Assembly: GCA_020440605.1 (NCBI GenBank)
Contig: JAGRNT010000003.1
Span: 216,176 to 280,175 of the forward strand
DNA: 64,000 nt
DNA from: a bacterium
GTDB taxonomy: Bacteria > 4484-113 > JAFGCY01
Reading direction: 5' to 3'
The notes below the pieces were generated by a model, which saw nothing but the letters and a program-made list of their open reading frames with translations, was not told where the DNA came from and ran no database searches. Numbering within the stretch: the stretch's first letter is position 1; every line of letters begins with the position of its first letter. This document shows, in pieces, positions 51,371 through 59,237 of the stretch. The position numbers and the translations under genes are program-made.

Positions 51371-52219
51371 CTACGGCAGCCCCGGACCGAACAGCTCCAG
51401 CACCGCGAAGGCACTGCGCAGCAGTCCCACGTTGCCACTGGCCGGGTCGTACATGCAGTCCCAGTCGAGGGCCACACCCTCGCCGAGCTGCTCCTCGCTG
51501 AAGCTGATCCCCTGGCCGGGCAGCACCGTACTTACCCGGCTGAACTCGAACTCCAGCCCGGTCTCGCGCCAGCCCGCCGGGTCGCCGCCGTCCGTTGCCA
51601 GCTGCTGCAGCAGTACGCGGTGGTAACGCTCCCGCGCATCCGGCGCGCCGATCGCTGTCTCACTCACCGCCTGGCGGCGTACCGTGGCACTGAGCACCAC
51701 GGGCTGGCCCTCGCCGATTGCCGAGCCGGAGGAGCGGCGGATCAACCCGCGCTGGTAGTCAAGCTCGTAGTCAACGGGGCTGCCGTAGGTCACGAGCCCG
51801 TCATATGAGCGCAGCGTGGCAGCCGGGCTGGTCTCCAGCGCCCAGGGGCGCAGGAGCTCGGTCCAGTCCGTTGCATGCAGGCGCAGGATCTCGCTGTATT
51901 GCTCCGTGCCGGCGCTGCTGCCGCTGACAACGGCCCCCGGCCCCGCCAGCAGACCGAGCGCCAGCGGGGAGGCCTGCTCCAGCAGGCGGAAGCTCAGCGA
52001 ATGCCGCAGGCTGCGGCAGAACTGGGCAACGGGCTGCAACGTACCACGCTGGCTGCCCAGCCTGTCGAGCTTCTCGCTTTCCACGCGGAACTCCGCATCG
52101 GCGACGCGGCCCAGCGGCTGCCAGGCCCCGGCTCCGTTGGCAGCGGCCTCATCGAAGAGCGAGAGCCGTGCCCCGCCGATGGTATGGAAGGGGTGGTAGC
52201 TGTAGTTCGCAGCCGTCAT
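51371..52219 (-). CDS. Tail tube-like protein
   Basis: 282 residues. Its start overlaps the stop of the upstream gene by 4 nt (ATGA). The sequence alternates beta-strands and loops ('RVADAEFRVESEKLDRLGSQ', 'DYELDYQRGLIRRSSG') and ends in 'YDPASGNVGLLRSAFAVLEL', a pattern seen in phage major tail tube proteins. The identification depends mainly on the position between terminator and chaperone genes. Confidence 0.5.
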   Translation of the reverse strand: MTAANYSYHPFHTIGGARLSLFDEAAANGAGAWQPLGRVADAEFRVESEKLDRLGSQRGTLQPVAQFCRSLRHSLSFRLLEQASPLALGLLAGPGAVVSGSSAGTEQYSEILRLHATDWTELLRPWALETSPAATLRSYDGLVTYGSPVDYELDYQRGLIRRSSGSAIGEGQPVVLSATVRRQAVSETAIGAPDARERYHRVLLQQLATDGGDPAGWRETGLEFEFSRVSTVLPGQGISFSEEQLGEGVALDWDCMYDPASGNVGLLRSAFAVLELFGPGLP

Positions 52220-52632
52220 GCGCTCACCTCCCCGGCACTGGCGGCGATCGCCGTCATTGCCAGCCGTGAGACCGAGGCCGCCAGCACCGGCCCGCCTGCC
52301 AGCTCAGCCGGGCGTGGATACTGCGTCTCCAGCCAGCGGATGCTGCGCAGCTCGGGCTGCTGCAGGCAGAAGTAGCTGATCCGCGCGCGGATCCCCGCCG
52401 TCAGTTCACTGAGCCTCGCCAGCAGTTCCGCCGGACGGGCACCCGCCGCCAGCACGCGCAGTTCCAGCTCCTGCTCGACCAATGGAGCATTGCCGGTGCT
52501 GCCCACGAGGCGCAGCACCACCGCCGGATGCGCCGCCGGTTCGCGGCCGTCCATGCGCACCTCGCGCAGTCCCAGCCCGCCCGCTTCCTGCTGCAGCCAG
52601 GCGCTGAGCCTGGCGATGATCGTCGTTGGCAT
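52216..52632 (-). CDS. Tail terminator/head-tail joining protein-like
   Basis: The start ATG 52632 is 8 nt after AGGAGG; GTG/ATG at 52641/52638 are too close to it. 138 residues: helix 'IIARLSAWLQQEAGGLGL', then strands 'HPAVVLRLVG' and 'EQELELRVLA', and helix 'LLARLSELTAGIRARI'. The fold pattern and place after gp36 match Mu gp37 or tail-terminator-type proteins. Family not certain. Confidence 0.55.
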   Translation of the reverse strand: MPTTIIARLSAWLQQEAGGLGLREVRMDGREPAAHPAVVLRLVGSTGNAPLVEQELELRVLAAGARPAELLARLSELTAGIRARISYFCLQQPELRSIRWLETQYPRPAELAGGPVLAASVSRLAMTAIAASAGEVSA

Positions 52633-52644
52633 TGCCATCACCTC

Positions 52645-53088
52645 CTAGAATCCGCTCAGGCGGCGGCCGTCGAACACGCGCTCGGCATCCGTGGTCGTGG
52701 ACCAGCCCTGCTGCTGCGGCTGGCCGGGGTCCACCCCCAGCCGTGCCGCGCCCGAGGCCACCTCCACCATGAAGCTCTCGACGGCCTCGCGCGAGGCGCT
52801 GAGCGGGTTGAGGCTGTCGTCGACATAACGCCGGCGGTAGAGGAAGTACAGCGCGAGCGTGGCATTGATGCGCTCCAGCGAGGCCTGGACCTGGCTGTCG
52901 CCCAGGTCCACACGGCCCGTGAGGTAGCTGTCAATCAGGCTCCCGCCGTCGCCGATCGCCTGCTGGATGATCTCGCGCGTCAGGCTGTCGTCAATATCCG
53001 GTACGGGGTTGACGTCGTCCGCCAGCCCGGCCAGCACCTGGGGATCCAGGCGCTTCTCGAGGTCCTCGATGCTCGTGTAGACCGCCAT
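52645..53088 (-). CDS. gp36-like head-tail connector (DUF1320)
   Basis: 147 residues with the gp36/DUF1320 pattern: N-terminal 'YTSIEDLEKRLDPQVLAGLAD', then 'IIQQAIGDGGSLIDSYLTGR' and 'LERINATLALYFLYRRR'. This family sits after the major head protein in Mu-like phages and acts in head-tail completion. Here it follows the head gene by 9 nt. A long plus-strand ORF covering it is a shadow. Confidence 0.78.
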   Translation of the reverse strand: MAVYTSIEDLEKRLDPQVLAGLADDVNPVPDIDDSLTREIIQQAIGDGGSLIDSYLTGRVDLGDSQVQASLERINATLALYFLYRRRYVDDSLNPLSASREAVESFMVEVASGAARLGVDPGQPQQQGWSTTTDAERVFDGRRLSGF

Positions 53089-53097
53089 CGCTCCCTC

Positions 53098-54012
53098 CTA
53101 GGCCGAGCCGTCGCTGCCGACGGCCATCTGCCACAGGCCGTAGCCTGCGCCGCAGCGGCTGCGCACCCCGAAGCGGTAGCTGTCGCTGGAGAACACATGC
53201 TCGTCATCGGGACGCGTCACCGCGCTGAACTCCGGGCGGATGCGCCACTGGAACAGCAGCGGGCGCACCGGGTACTGCGTTGCCAGCACGTACCAGTGCT
53301 CGGCCGCCACCCAGGGGCTGACCTGCAGGTTGAGCGTGCCGGCCAGCGCATTGCCGTCCGGGCGCTCCAGGTCGGTGCCGCCCGCGAGCACGATCCCCGC
53401 CGAGTTCAGCAGCTCACGCGCCGTGAAGTAGTTGTCAGGCCCGACGAGCAGCGTGTCCGGCAGCAGCCCGAAGGGCTTGCCCTGGTCGTCACGGAAGGAC
53501 ATCAGGGCCTCGATCGCGAGCTTGAGGCTCGTGGACCCGAGCTTCTCCACCATCAGGTTGCTCTGCGGGCCGCTCTCCCCCTGGGAATGGTCGGAGGCGA
53601 AGAAGGGCCTGCCGTCGTAGCAGAGGTCCGTGAAGCCGCTGCCGAGCAGGCCCACCACCAGCTCATCGGGATGGCTCGCCGCACGCAGCGCCAGCTCCTC
53701 GATGCGCGGGCGCAGCTGGCCGAGCCGGTCATCCTCGAAAGTCTCGCGGTCGACCTCGATCGAGGCCTCGAAGCGGCGGTTGGCAATCTCGTAGTCATTG
53801 GTGCGCAGCGCACCGGGCACGCGCTCGTCCGTCCATTCGCGCATCGCGGGCACGCTGCCCAGCCAGTTCCAGCTCTCGCGCGCGGTGCTGCTGTCCACCA
53901 CCGTCGCCAGTTTCGAGTACAGCGGCTCCGCCGTCTGGAAGCTGCGCTCGAACAGGGCGCGGAAGCCGGTGAAGCTGGCCTCCAGGAAGTCTCGTGTAAC
54001 CAGTCGTGACAT
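53098..54012 (-). CDS. Mu gpT-like major head protein
   Basis: 304 residues of the Mu-like gpT type: 'GFRALFERSFQTAEPLYSKL' near the N-terminus, 'RRFEASIEVDRETFEDDRLG', 'YDGRPFFASDHSQG', 'LLVGPDNYFTARELLNSA' and the C-terminal 'RWRIRPEF'-like region. It would form the HK97-fold capsid shell. AGGAGG lies upstream. Neighbours are decoration protein and gp36, as in Mu-type head modules. Confidence 0.85.
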   Translation of the reverse strand: MSRLVTRDFLEASFTGFRALFERSFQTAEPLYSKLATVVDSSTARESWNWLGSVPAMREWTDERVPGALRTNDYEIANRRFEASIEVDRETFEDDRLGQLRPRIEELALRAASHPDELVVGLLGSGFTDLCYDGRPFFASDHSQGESGPQSNLMVEKLGSTSLKLAIEALMSFRDDQGKPFGLLPDTLLVGPDNYFTARELLNSAGIVLAGGTDLERPDGNALAGTLNLQVSPWVAAEHWYVLATQYPVRPLLFQWRIRPEFSAVTRPDDEHVFSSDSYRFGVRSRCGAGYGLWQMAVGSDGSA

Positions 54013-54023
54013 GTGTCCGCCTC

Positions 54024-54434
54024 CTAGTGCAGATCAATGCGCAGCCAGACGTCGTTGCCGTCGAAGCCCTCGAGCCGGCCCGCCTGGATGTCGTTGGTGA
54101 CCGTGCTGACCACGGCCACGGTCTGGTCGTCAACGATGTAGAGCGGCTGGCCGAGGTCGGCCTGCGTGATGCTGCCGCCGCGTGCGAAGCTGAACACCCC
54201 GCGCGCCATCACGCGCACGCTCAGCGCGCCGTCCGCGCCATCCGTGTTGTCAGCATCCTCGATCGCCACGCCGATGAAGGTCTGGCCGAGACTGTCGCTG
54301 CCCGGTACGGCGTAACCCGTGGCATCGGCGCAGACCAGCCCGCCCTTGTGGATCCGCACCGCGCCCTTGACCGCGTGCGCCGTGACCGTGCCCTCGCGGT
54401 GGCGCGTGTACCTGCTCTGTGTCAGTGCCGTCAT
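54024..54434 (-). CDS. Head decoration/stabilisation protein-like
   Basis: 136 residues, beta-rich, with 'HAVKGAVRIHKGGLVCADAT', 'GQTFIGVAIEDADN' and 'DLGQPLYIVDDQTV', resembling the small trimeric decoration proteins encoded just before phage major head genes. It overlaps the upstream stop as ATGA. The position fits; family match is moderate. Confidence 0.6.
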   Translation of the reverse strand: MTALTQSRYTRHREGTVTAHAVKGAVRIHKGGLVCADATGYAVPGSDSLGQTFIGVAIEDADNTDGADGALSVRVMARGVFSFARGGSITQADLGQPLYIVDDQTVAVVSTVTNDIQAGRLEGFDGNDVWLRIDLH

Positions 54435-55339
54435 GCCGTCCTCCCGTCGCGGATCTCCGCGTATTCCCTGTCCGTCAGCCCGAGGCTGCCGGCGATTTCA
54501 CGTTCGCAGCCGCTGAGCAGCTCCGTGCCATCGGCCCCGCCTCCGGCCAGCGGCGTTGCCAGATCATGCGCCGGCAGGCTGCGCAGCAGCTGTTCCAGGC
54601 AGTCGTAGCCGCTGCTGCGCTCACCGTCCGCCAGGCAGACCACCAGCGCGTTGCCACTGTCCGCCAGCTGCAGCAGCAGTTCACGCAGGCCGCTGCCGCG
54701 CATTCCGGGCGTGAGTCGTCCCTGCGCTGCCAGTTCGGCCAGCAGGCCGTCCACACGCCCCTCACTCTCGCGGCGGCGATGCCCCGCCAGTTCCGCCGTC
54801 AGCCGGCGGTTCTCATCCGCGAGGCGCTGCAGCTGCCCGCCCTGCGGATCCGTGTTGCCAGATTCCATCCCGTCCTCCATGAATACACTGATCAGTGCCA
54901 GGCCGCTGTCCGCAGCCAGCACCGGTTCGGGCAGGGCCGGCAGCCCGCGCACCGCGGGAGCCCGGGCCCCGAGCAGCGCCAGACCGCGCAGGTAGGGCCC
55001 GCGTCCGTCCAGTTCGCTCCAGACTTCCGCCGAGCGTGCCGGCCAGCGTCCCGCCCGCAGCTCCTCCGCGAGCCAGGCCGGCAGGCCCTCGATGTCCGCC
55101 CAGAGATGGCCCGCGCTGAAGCGCAGGGCCGTGATCGCGCCCAGGGCCGGCCCGCTGTCACTGTGGTCCAGGTTCAGCGTTGCCAGGTGGTAGCGCGGGT
55201 CGTAGTTGGCTGCGATCTCGCGCAGCTGCTGTTCGCTGAACTCCACCGGGCGGCCCTGCATGTCGCGGTAGCTGCCCGGCCTGAGGATCGCCACGTCATG
55301 CAGCCGGGCCGTACCCGGGCTGTCCGTGACTGCCGTCAT
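54431..55339 (-). CDS. Mu I-like head maturation protease/scaffold
   Basis: The start ATG 55339 has GGAGGAGG upstream and lies 44 nt inside the portal gene's end; the longer frame to 55486 is a shadow. 302 residues. The N-terminal half matches the Mu phage I-protein type ('VAILRPGSYRDMQGRPVEF', 'LNLDHSDSGPALGAITALRF', 'RSAEVWSEL'). The C-terminal half is helical, as a scaffold ('LADENRRLTAELAGHRRR'). It would process and shape the prohead. Confidence 0.75.
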   Translation of the reverse strand: MTAVTDSPGTARLHDVAILRPGSYRDMQGRPVEFSEQQLREIAANYDPRYHLATLNLDHSDSGPALGAITALRFSAGHLWADIEGLPAWLAEELRAGRWPARSAEVWSELDGRGPYLRGLALLGARAPAVRGLPALPEPVLAADSGLALISVFMEDGMESGNTDPQGGQLQRLADENRRLTAELAGHRRRESEGRVDGLLAELAAQGRLTPGMRGSGLRELLLQLADSGNALVVCLADGERSSGYDCLEQLLRSLPAHDLATPLAGGGADGTELLSGCEREIAGSLGLTDREYAEIRDGRTA

Positions 55340-56627
55340 TGCCGTCCTCCTCCCGTGGATTGCCGCTGCCCGGCAGCTCGCGTCCGTAGCGGGCGCAGAG
55401 CGCCGCCGGGTCCTGTACGATGCCCTGTGCGGCCAGGAAGGCATCGATCTCCAGCTCGAGCCGCGGCTCGTTGTCAAGCGGAGCACTCAGCTCCAGGCGC
55501 GGCAGCACGGAGAGTGCCGCCGGCAGGTTGAGTTCCACGATCCAGCGCAGGAGCCCCGTACTGAGCGTGGCCGCCAGCGCCTGGGCATCACCGCGGATGA
55601 TGTCGGCGCGCACCCCGGCATGCACCTGTCCCAGGGCATAGCTGCCGCGTCCGCCGTCCGTCTGCGTGGTCAGGGTCTGGCCCAGCAGGGCCTTGCTCAT
55701 CTCCCGGTTGCAGAACTCCAGCAGTTCGAGGTAGGTCTCAACGCTGCCGCTGCGCGCACCTTCCAGCAGCGACAGCTCCACGCCCTCCGGCAGCACGATC
55801 CCGGTCTCCTGCTGCAGGCTGGCAATGATCCGCCTGAGCTGCCCGCGCTCCTCCAGCCCGGTCGTGGGCGGATGGTGCAGCACCGCGGTCGGGCTGCCGA
55901 AGCGTTCGCAGTACATCACCCAGAAGCGCAGCACCTGGCGCTTGAACCAGGCCAGCCACCACACGCAGCGCAGGGCCGGCAGGCCGTAAGGGTCCTCATG
56001 GCGGCCGTAGGGCGCGAACACGATGAAGCGCCGCTCGGGCAGGCTCAGGCCCCGCACCGGCTCCTCCCGCGTCAGCAGGCGCAGCCGTCCCTCGTTGTCA
56101 AACACGAAGCGCCGCGGGTGGCGCGAACGTGCACTGACCGGCAGCAGCCAGCGACCGCGCGCGGCTCCCCGGGCCAGTTCGCGCTCCTCCCAGAGCAGCT
56201 CCGTGATGCTGATGCCGTAGGGCACCGCCTCCAGCAGCTCCGAGAGCATGCGGTCCGGCCCGCCCGCATCCGCCAGGCAGCCGCCCTCGCGCAGCAGTTC
56301 GCCGCAGAGGGCCGCCGCCTGCAGGGCCAGCGGGCTGTCGTCAGCGGGGACGATGCGCCGCCGCCAGCCGAGCACCGCCGCACGGCGTTGCAATACGAGT
56401 GATGACAAATGCGGATCCTTGTCCAGCGCCTCCTCGAACAGGCCCCAGGGCCAGTTGTAGGCCGCCCCGGGCTGCTTCGCCGCCAGCAGCGGATCGCGGT
56501 TGGGCCTGATGCCCAGCCAGCCCGCCAGTGGTTCATGCAGATCGCTGGCAATCCCCGCGATCTCCCCGCCCCGGGCCGCCTTTCGGGCCTGCCCGGCTGA
56601 TTCCTTCCTGCGCCTTGCAAACAGCAT
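55296..56627 (-). CDS. Portal protein, Mu gp29-like (DUF935)
   Basis: 443 residues of the DUF935 type: 'LHEPLAGWLGIRPNRDPLL', 'DPHLSSLVLQRRAAVLGWRR', 'YGISITELLWE', 'RFGSPTAVLHHP', 'VELSLLEGARSGSVETYLEL' and 'SKALLGQTLTTQTDGGRGSYA'. It forms the dodecameric DNA gate at the capsid vertex. The start is 9 nt after the terminase stop. In Mu the next gene is gp30/F; here the protease follows directly. Confidence 0.88.
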   Translation of the reverse strand: MLFARRRKESAGQARKAARGGEIAGIASDLHEPLAGWLGIRPNRDPLLAAKQPGAAYNWPWGLFEEALDKDPHLSSLVLQRRAAVLGWRRRIVPADDSPLALQAAALCGELLREGGCLADAGGPDRMLSELLEAVPYGISITELLWEERELARGAARGRWLLPVSARSRHPRRFVFDNEGRLRLLTREEPVRGLSLPERRFIVFAPYGRHEDPYGLPALRCVWWLAWFKRQVLRFWVMYCERFGSPTAVLHHPPTTGLEERGQLRRIIASLQQETGIVLPEGVELSLLEGARSGSVETYLELLEFCNREMSKALLGQTLTTQTDGGRGSYALGQVHAGVRADIIRGDAQALAATLSTGLLRWIVELNLPAALSVLPRLELSAPLDNEPRLELEIDAFLAAQGIVQDPAALCARYGRELPGSGNPREEDGNDGSHGQPGYGPAA

Positions 56628-56636
56628 CGCTCCCTC

Positions 56637-58211
56637 CTAGAAACCCCTGGCCCAGTGGCCCTCGTCGTCAGTGGAACCGGCGATTGCCAGTTCCGCCGCC
56701 AGGCTGCGCCGTCCCGTTGCCAGCGGCAGCCCTCCCTGGCCTGCCGCCTGCTGCGGCGCGACCTGCATCGCCCGCGCCAGGGCATCCAGCTGGTCGTCAT
56801 GCGCCCCCGCCGGATAGTGCAGCGCCTCCTGCATGAACTGCGCCAGCCAGGCCGCCTTGTCCGGCAGGGCCAGGCGTCCGCGCTGGACCTGGGCCGCCAT
56901 CGCCTCCAGCCGCAGTTCCTTGCGCGCCGTGGCCGGCAGCGGCAGGGCCGGCAGCCCGCGTTCGAGTGCCGCCTGGCTGAGCACCGCCTGGTAGGCCGTG
57001 CTTTCGATGCCGATGCACTGCGGACGCCAGTGGCGGTTGAGCCGCTCCAGCAGCTCCAGCTGTTCGGCGAAACGCAGCCGCGCGCGGTGCAGATCCAGCA
57101 GGAACAGGCGCTGGCCCGTGTCGTCAACTCCGAGCACCGCGGCGCAGAACCAGTCGTGCCGCGCCTCCTGGCCCACCGCGGGATCAACCCCGATGCACAC
57201 GCGCAGGCGCTCGCTGCCGAGGAACACCCCATCCGGGCGGATGCGCAGCCCGGCGGCTGCATAGCGGGCGAAGTCCGCCTCACGGAAGACCTGCCGCTCC
57301 AGGCTGAGCGGGCGGTTCAGGTATTCCTGGCTGAAGGCGCTGTGCCCGATCTCACTGCGGCGCTGCTCCAGGCGTTCACGCGTCCAGCGCTGCGGCCAGA
57401 GCGGCTCACCCGCCTCATCGAGTGCTGCGAGGCTCAGGCTCTGCCAGTTGCCAAGTCCGCCGGAGCTGATCCGCCCGAGCAGGCGGGCCAGGGCCGAGTC
57501 GTGGTGCAGCAGGGTTCCCAGCCAGACCAGGCTGCCGCGCGTCACATCGAGCGCGTTCAGCAGCGCGTGGTCAATCCAGTGGCTGAGGCGTTCGCGCTGC
57601 TCGGCGCTGCGCACCATGTCGTCATCCTCGGGATCGTCCAGCACCACGAGGTCCAGGCGGCTACCGCCTGAGAGCTGCCCGCGCACGCGGCCCAGTGCGC
57701 CGATCGTCGCCAGGCGCTGCCCGCCGGCCAGCAGCAGCTGGCTGTCATTCCAGCTGACGCGGGTCCCGCGGGCATCCAGGGCCGGGGCGATCCGCTCCCC
57801 GAACAGGAACTGCAGCAGCGGATTGCGCTCCAGCTCCGTGGTGATCAGGCGCAGCCGGGCCTGGGCCTCCTCGCGGTTGGCACAGACGATCAGGATGTTG
57901 CGCTTGTCGCCGCAGCAGAGCTGATGCAGCACCAGCCCCAGCGTGCCAAGCGTGGTCTTGGCATGCTCGCGCGGCAGGGCTCCCGCCAGGCGCTGGCCGG
58001 GCTGCATTGCACCCAGCAGCCTGCGCGCCAGGCTGTGCTGGAACTGCCCGAAGGGTACGCCGAGCATCTCCGGCAGGCAGAGCGCACAGAAGCGCAGCAG
58101 ATCGTCAGCGAGACCGTCGCGGCAGAGCTGGCTGATGGCCGCGATGCGCTGTGTGGCCTGAACCGGCCGGGCAGGCAGTATATGAAGGGGAGAACTGGAA
58201 CCGCAATTCAA
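56637..58211 (-). CDS. Large terminase subunit
   Basis: 524 residues, TTG start overlapping the upstream TGA, with GGGGAGGAA upstream. The ATPase domain has a Walker A variant 'LPREHAKTT' (about 79-87) and Walker B 'LDLVVLDDPED' (186-196). The C-terminal nuclease has acidic residues in 'CIGVDPAVG', 'CIGIESTAYQ' and 'HDDQLDALARAM'. It packages DNA into proheads. All motifs appear intact. Packaging specificity (cos, pac or headful) cannot be read from it. Confidence 0.88.
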   Translation of the reverse strand: MNCGSSSPLHILPARPVQATQRIAAISQLCRDGLADDLLRFCALCLPEMLGVPFGQFQHSLARRLLGAMQPGQRLAGALPREHAKTTLGTLGLVLHQLCCGDKRNILIVCANREEAQARLRLITTELERNPLLQFLFGERIAPALDARGTRVSWNDSQLLLAGGQRLATIGALGRVRGQLSGGSRLDLVVLDDPEDDDMVRSAEQRERLSHWIDHALLNALDVTRGSLVWLGTLLHHDSALARLLGRISSGGLGNWQSLSLAALDEAGEPLWPQRWTRERLEQRRSEIGHSAFSQEYLNRPLSLERQVFREADFARYAAAGLRIRPDGVFLGSERLRVCIGVDPAVGQEARHDWFCAAVLGVDDTGQRLFLLDLHRARLRFAEQLELLERLNRHWRPQCIGIESTAYQAVLSQAALERGLPALPLPATARKELRLEAMAAQVQRGRLALPDKAAWLAQFMQEALHYPAGAHDDQLDALARAMQVAPQQAAGQGGLPLATGRRSLAAELAIAGSTDDEGHWARGF

Positions 58212-58804
58212 GGAGATTCCTCCCCGGCCGGTGCAGGATCCGCGGCAGGCTGAGCCTGCTGCGGAGTATCTGTTTGTGGGGCCTCAGTCCCCGGGTCGAG
58301 CAGCAGGCGGCTTTGCTCGAGGCGTTGCAGCAGCAGCTCCAGCCGTTCCAGGCTGGCCTGCTCCTGTTCAGGCTGAGTGGATGGCGTGCTGGATGCTGAA
58401 CCGTCCGGCAGCTTCTCAATCAGTCGGCCCAGATTGACGAGCGCGGGACTGCACTGCTCATTGAGCAGGCCCTGCAGCAGCAGATGCCGGTACAGCTCCT
58501 GCAGGCGCGCCGTGCTGGCCAGGGCCTGGCCCTGCTGCTGGAGGCGCAGCCGGAGCCGCAGGATCTGCGGGTCCCTGGCATGGCGGCGCACCTCGCGGGC
58601 CGTGATTCCGAGAGCCTGGTGCCAGCCGCCCGCGGGCTGTTCATCGAGGGCCAGCAGCAGGCTGATCAGGCTGTCCACTGCATCACCGCTGAACAGCGGC
58701 AGGCTCTCTGCCTCCGCAGGCTGAGCCGCAGTCTGATGCAGTTCCAGCAGGGCCTCGCCATCATTGCCGCCCTTGCCGGCGGAATCCTCGCGCAGTGCTT
58801 TCAT
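58208..58804 (-). CDS. Small terminase-like protein
   Basis: 198 residues, directly upstream of and overlapping the large terminase. The segment 'HQALGITAREVRRHARDPQI' looks like the DNA-binding helix-turn-helix of small terminases, followed by a helical oligomerisation region ('LYRHLLLQGLLNEQCSPAL'). The C-terminus is low-complexity (Gln/Pro/Thr). The role is inferred from place plus this pattern. Confidence 0.55.
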   Translation of the reverse strand: MKALREDSAGKGGNDGEALLELHQTAAQPAEAESLPLFSGDAVDSLISLLLALDEQPAGGWHQALGITAREVRRHARDPQILRLRLRLQQQGQALASTARLQELYRHLLLQGLLNEQCSPALVNLGRLIEKLPDGSASSTPSTQPEQEQASLERLELLLQRLEQSRLLLDPGTEAPQTDTPQQAQPAADPAPAGEESP

Positions 58805-58806
58805 GC

Positions 58807-59055
58807 TCAGGACCTCCGGCGCGTGCTGTAGCCGCGGGCGGAGCCATCCTCGCGGATCTGCTCGAAGACATCATGCGGGGAGAGCTCGAAGCCCAGCTGC
58901 TCGGAAAGCGCCGTGCTGAGACGCCGGGCCATGCTGTTCGAGGGCGGATAGTAGCCGTTCTCGAGATGTGCGATGCTGGCGCGGGCCACGCGGGCCTGGT
59001 TGGCCAGCTGCTGCTGGGTCAGTTCGGCGCAGAGCCGCCACTGTCTGAGTTTCAT
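58807..59055 (-). CDS. XRE-family regulator
   Basis: ATG 59055 with GGGGAGAGGG upstream. 82 residues: a single helix-turn-helix 'MKLRQWRLCAELTQQQLANQ', with recognition part 'ARVARASIAHLENGYYPPS'. The longer frame to 59118 passes through the promoter. It sits at the head of the structural operon, 2 nt before the small terminase-like gene, so it is transcribed with it. It could be a Cro-like regulator or activator. Confidence 0.8.
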   Translation of the reverse strand: MKLRQWRLCAELTQQQLANQARVARASIAHLENGYYPPSNSMARRLSTALSEQLGFELSPHDVFEQIREDGSARGYSTRRRS

Positions 59056-59066
59056 GCCCTCTCCCC

Positions 59067-59078
59067 GTCCAATTGGAC
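59067..59078. promoter_or_regulatory. Candidate operator at the structural-operon promoter
   Basis: Perfect 12-bp palindrome GTCCAATTGGAC. It overlaps by two bases a leftward -10 box TATAGT (complement of 59077-59082), 12 nt before the XRE ribosome site begins to be read. Confidence 0.5.
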
Positions 59079-59114
59079 TATACATATATATTGTTTCTTG
59101 ACATTCCACTTGAC

Positions 59115-59134
59115 GCATGAATATTTATTCATGC
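59115..59134. promoter_or_regulatory. Candidate repressor operator
   Basis: Perfect inverted repeat GCATGAATA-TT-TATTCATGC in the AT-rich divergent spacer. Size and symmetry fit a dimeric CI-type repressor. A plus-strand TTGACA lies just before it (59098-59103). Confidence 0.55.
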
Positions 59135-59202
59135 CTCTCATGTTAGGGATTTTACCAGATTGGCGGATTTAGTCAAGCTCAAGGGCATTTTTTAACATTT
59201 TG

Positions 59203-59231
59203 TTGCGCGTAATAGACAAACATGGTAAACT
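59203..59231 (+). promoter_or_regulatory. Leaderless promoter of the S24 repressor
   Basis: TAAACT (59226-59231) is exactly 6 nt before the ATG at 59238, with TTGCGC (59203-59208) 17 nt upstream as a weak -35. Confidence 0.45.
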
Positions 59232-59237
59232 TCTGAC

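Noticed and set aside
52528..54009. Long plus-strand ORF of 493 codons
   Set aside because: It lies opposite the gpT-like head and gp36 genes, has His/Gln/Arg-rich shadow composition and no domain pattern. The same holds for the plus-strand ORFs opposite guaA (24117-25079), 36085-37251 and 55326-56402.
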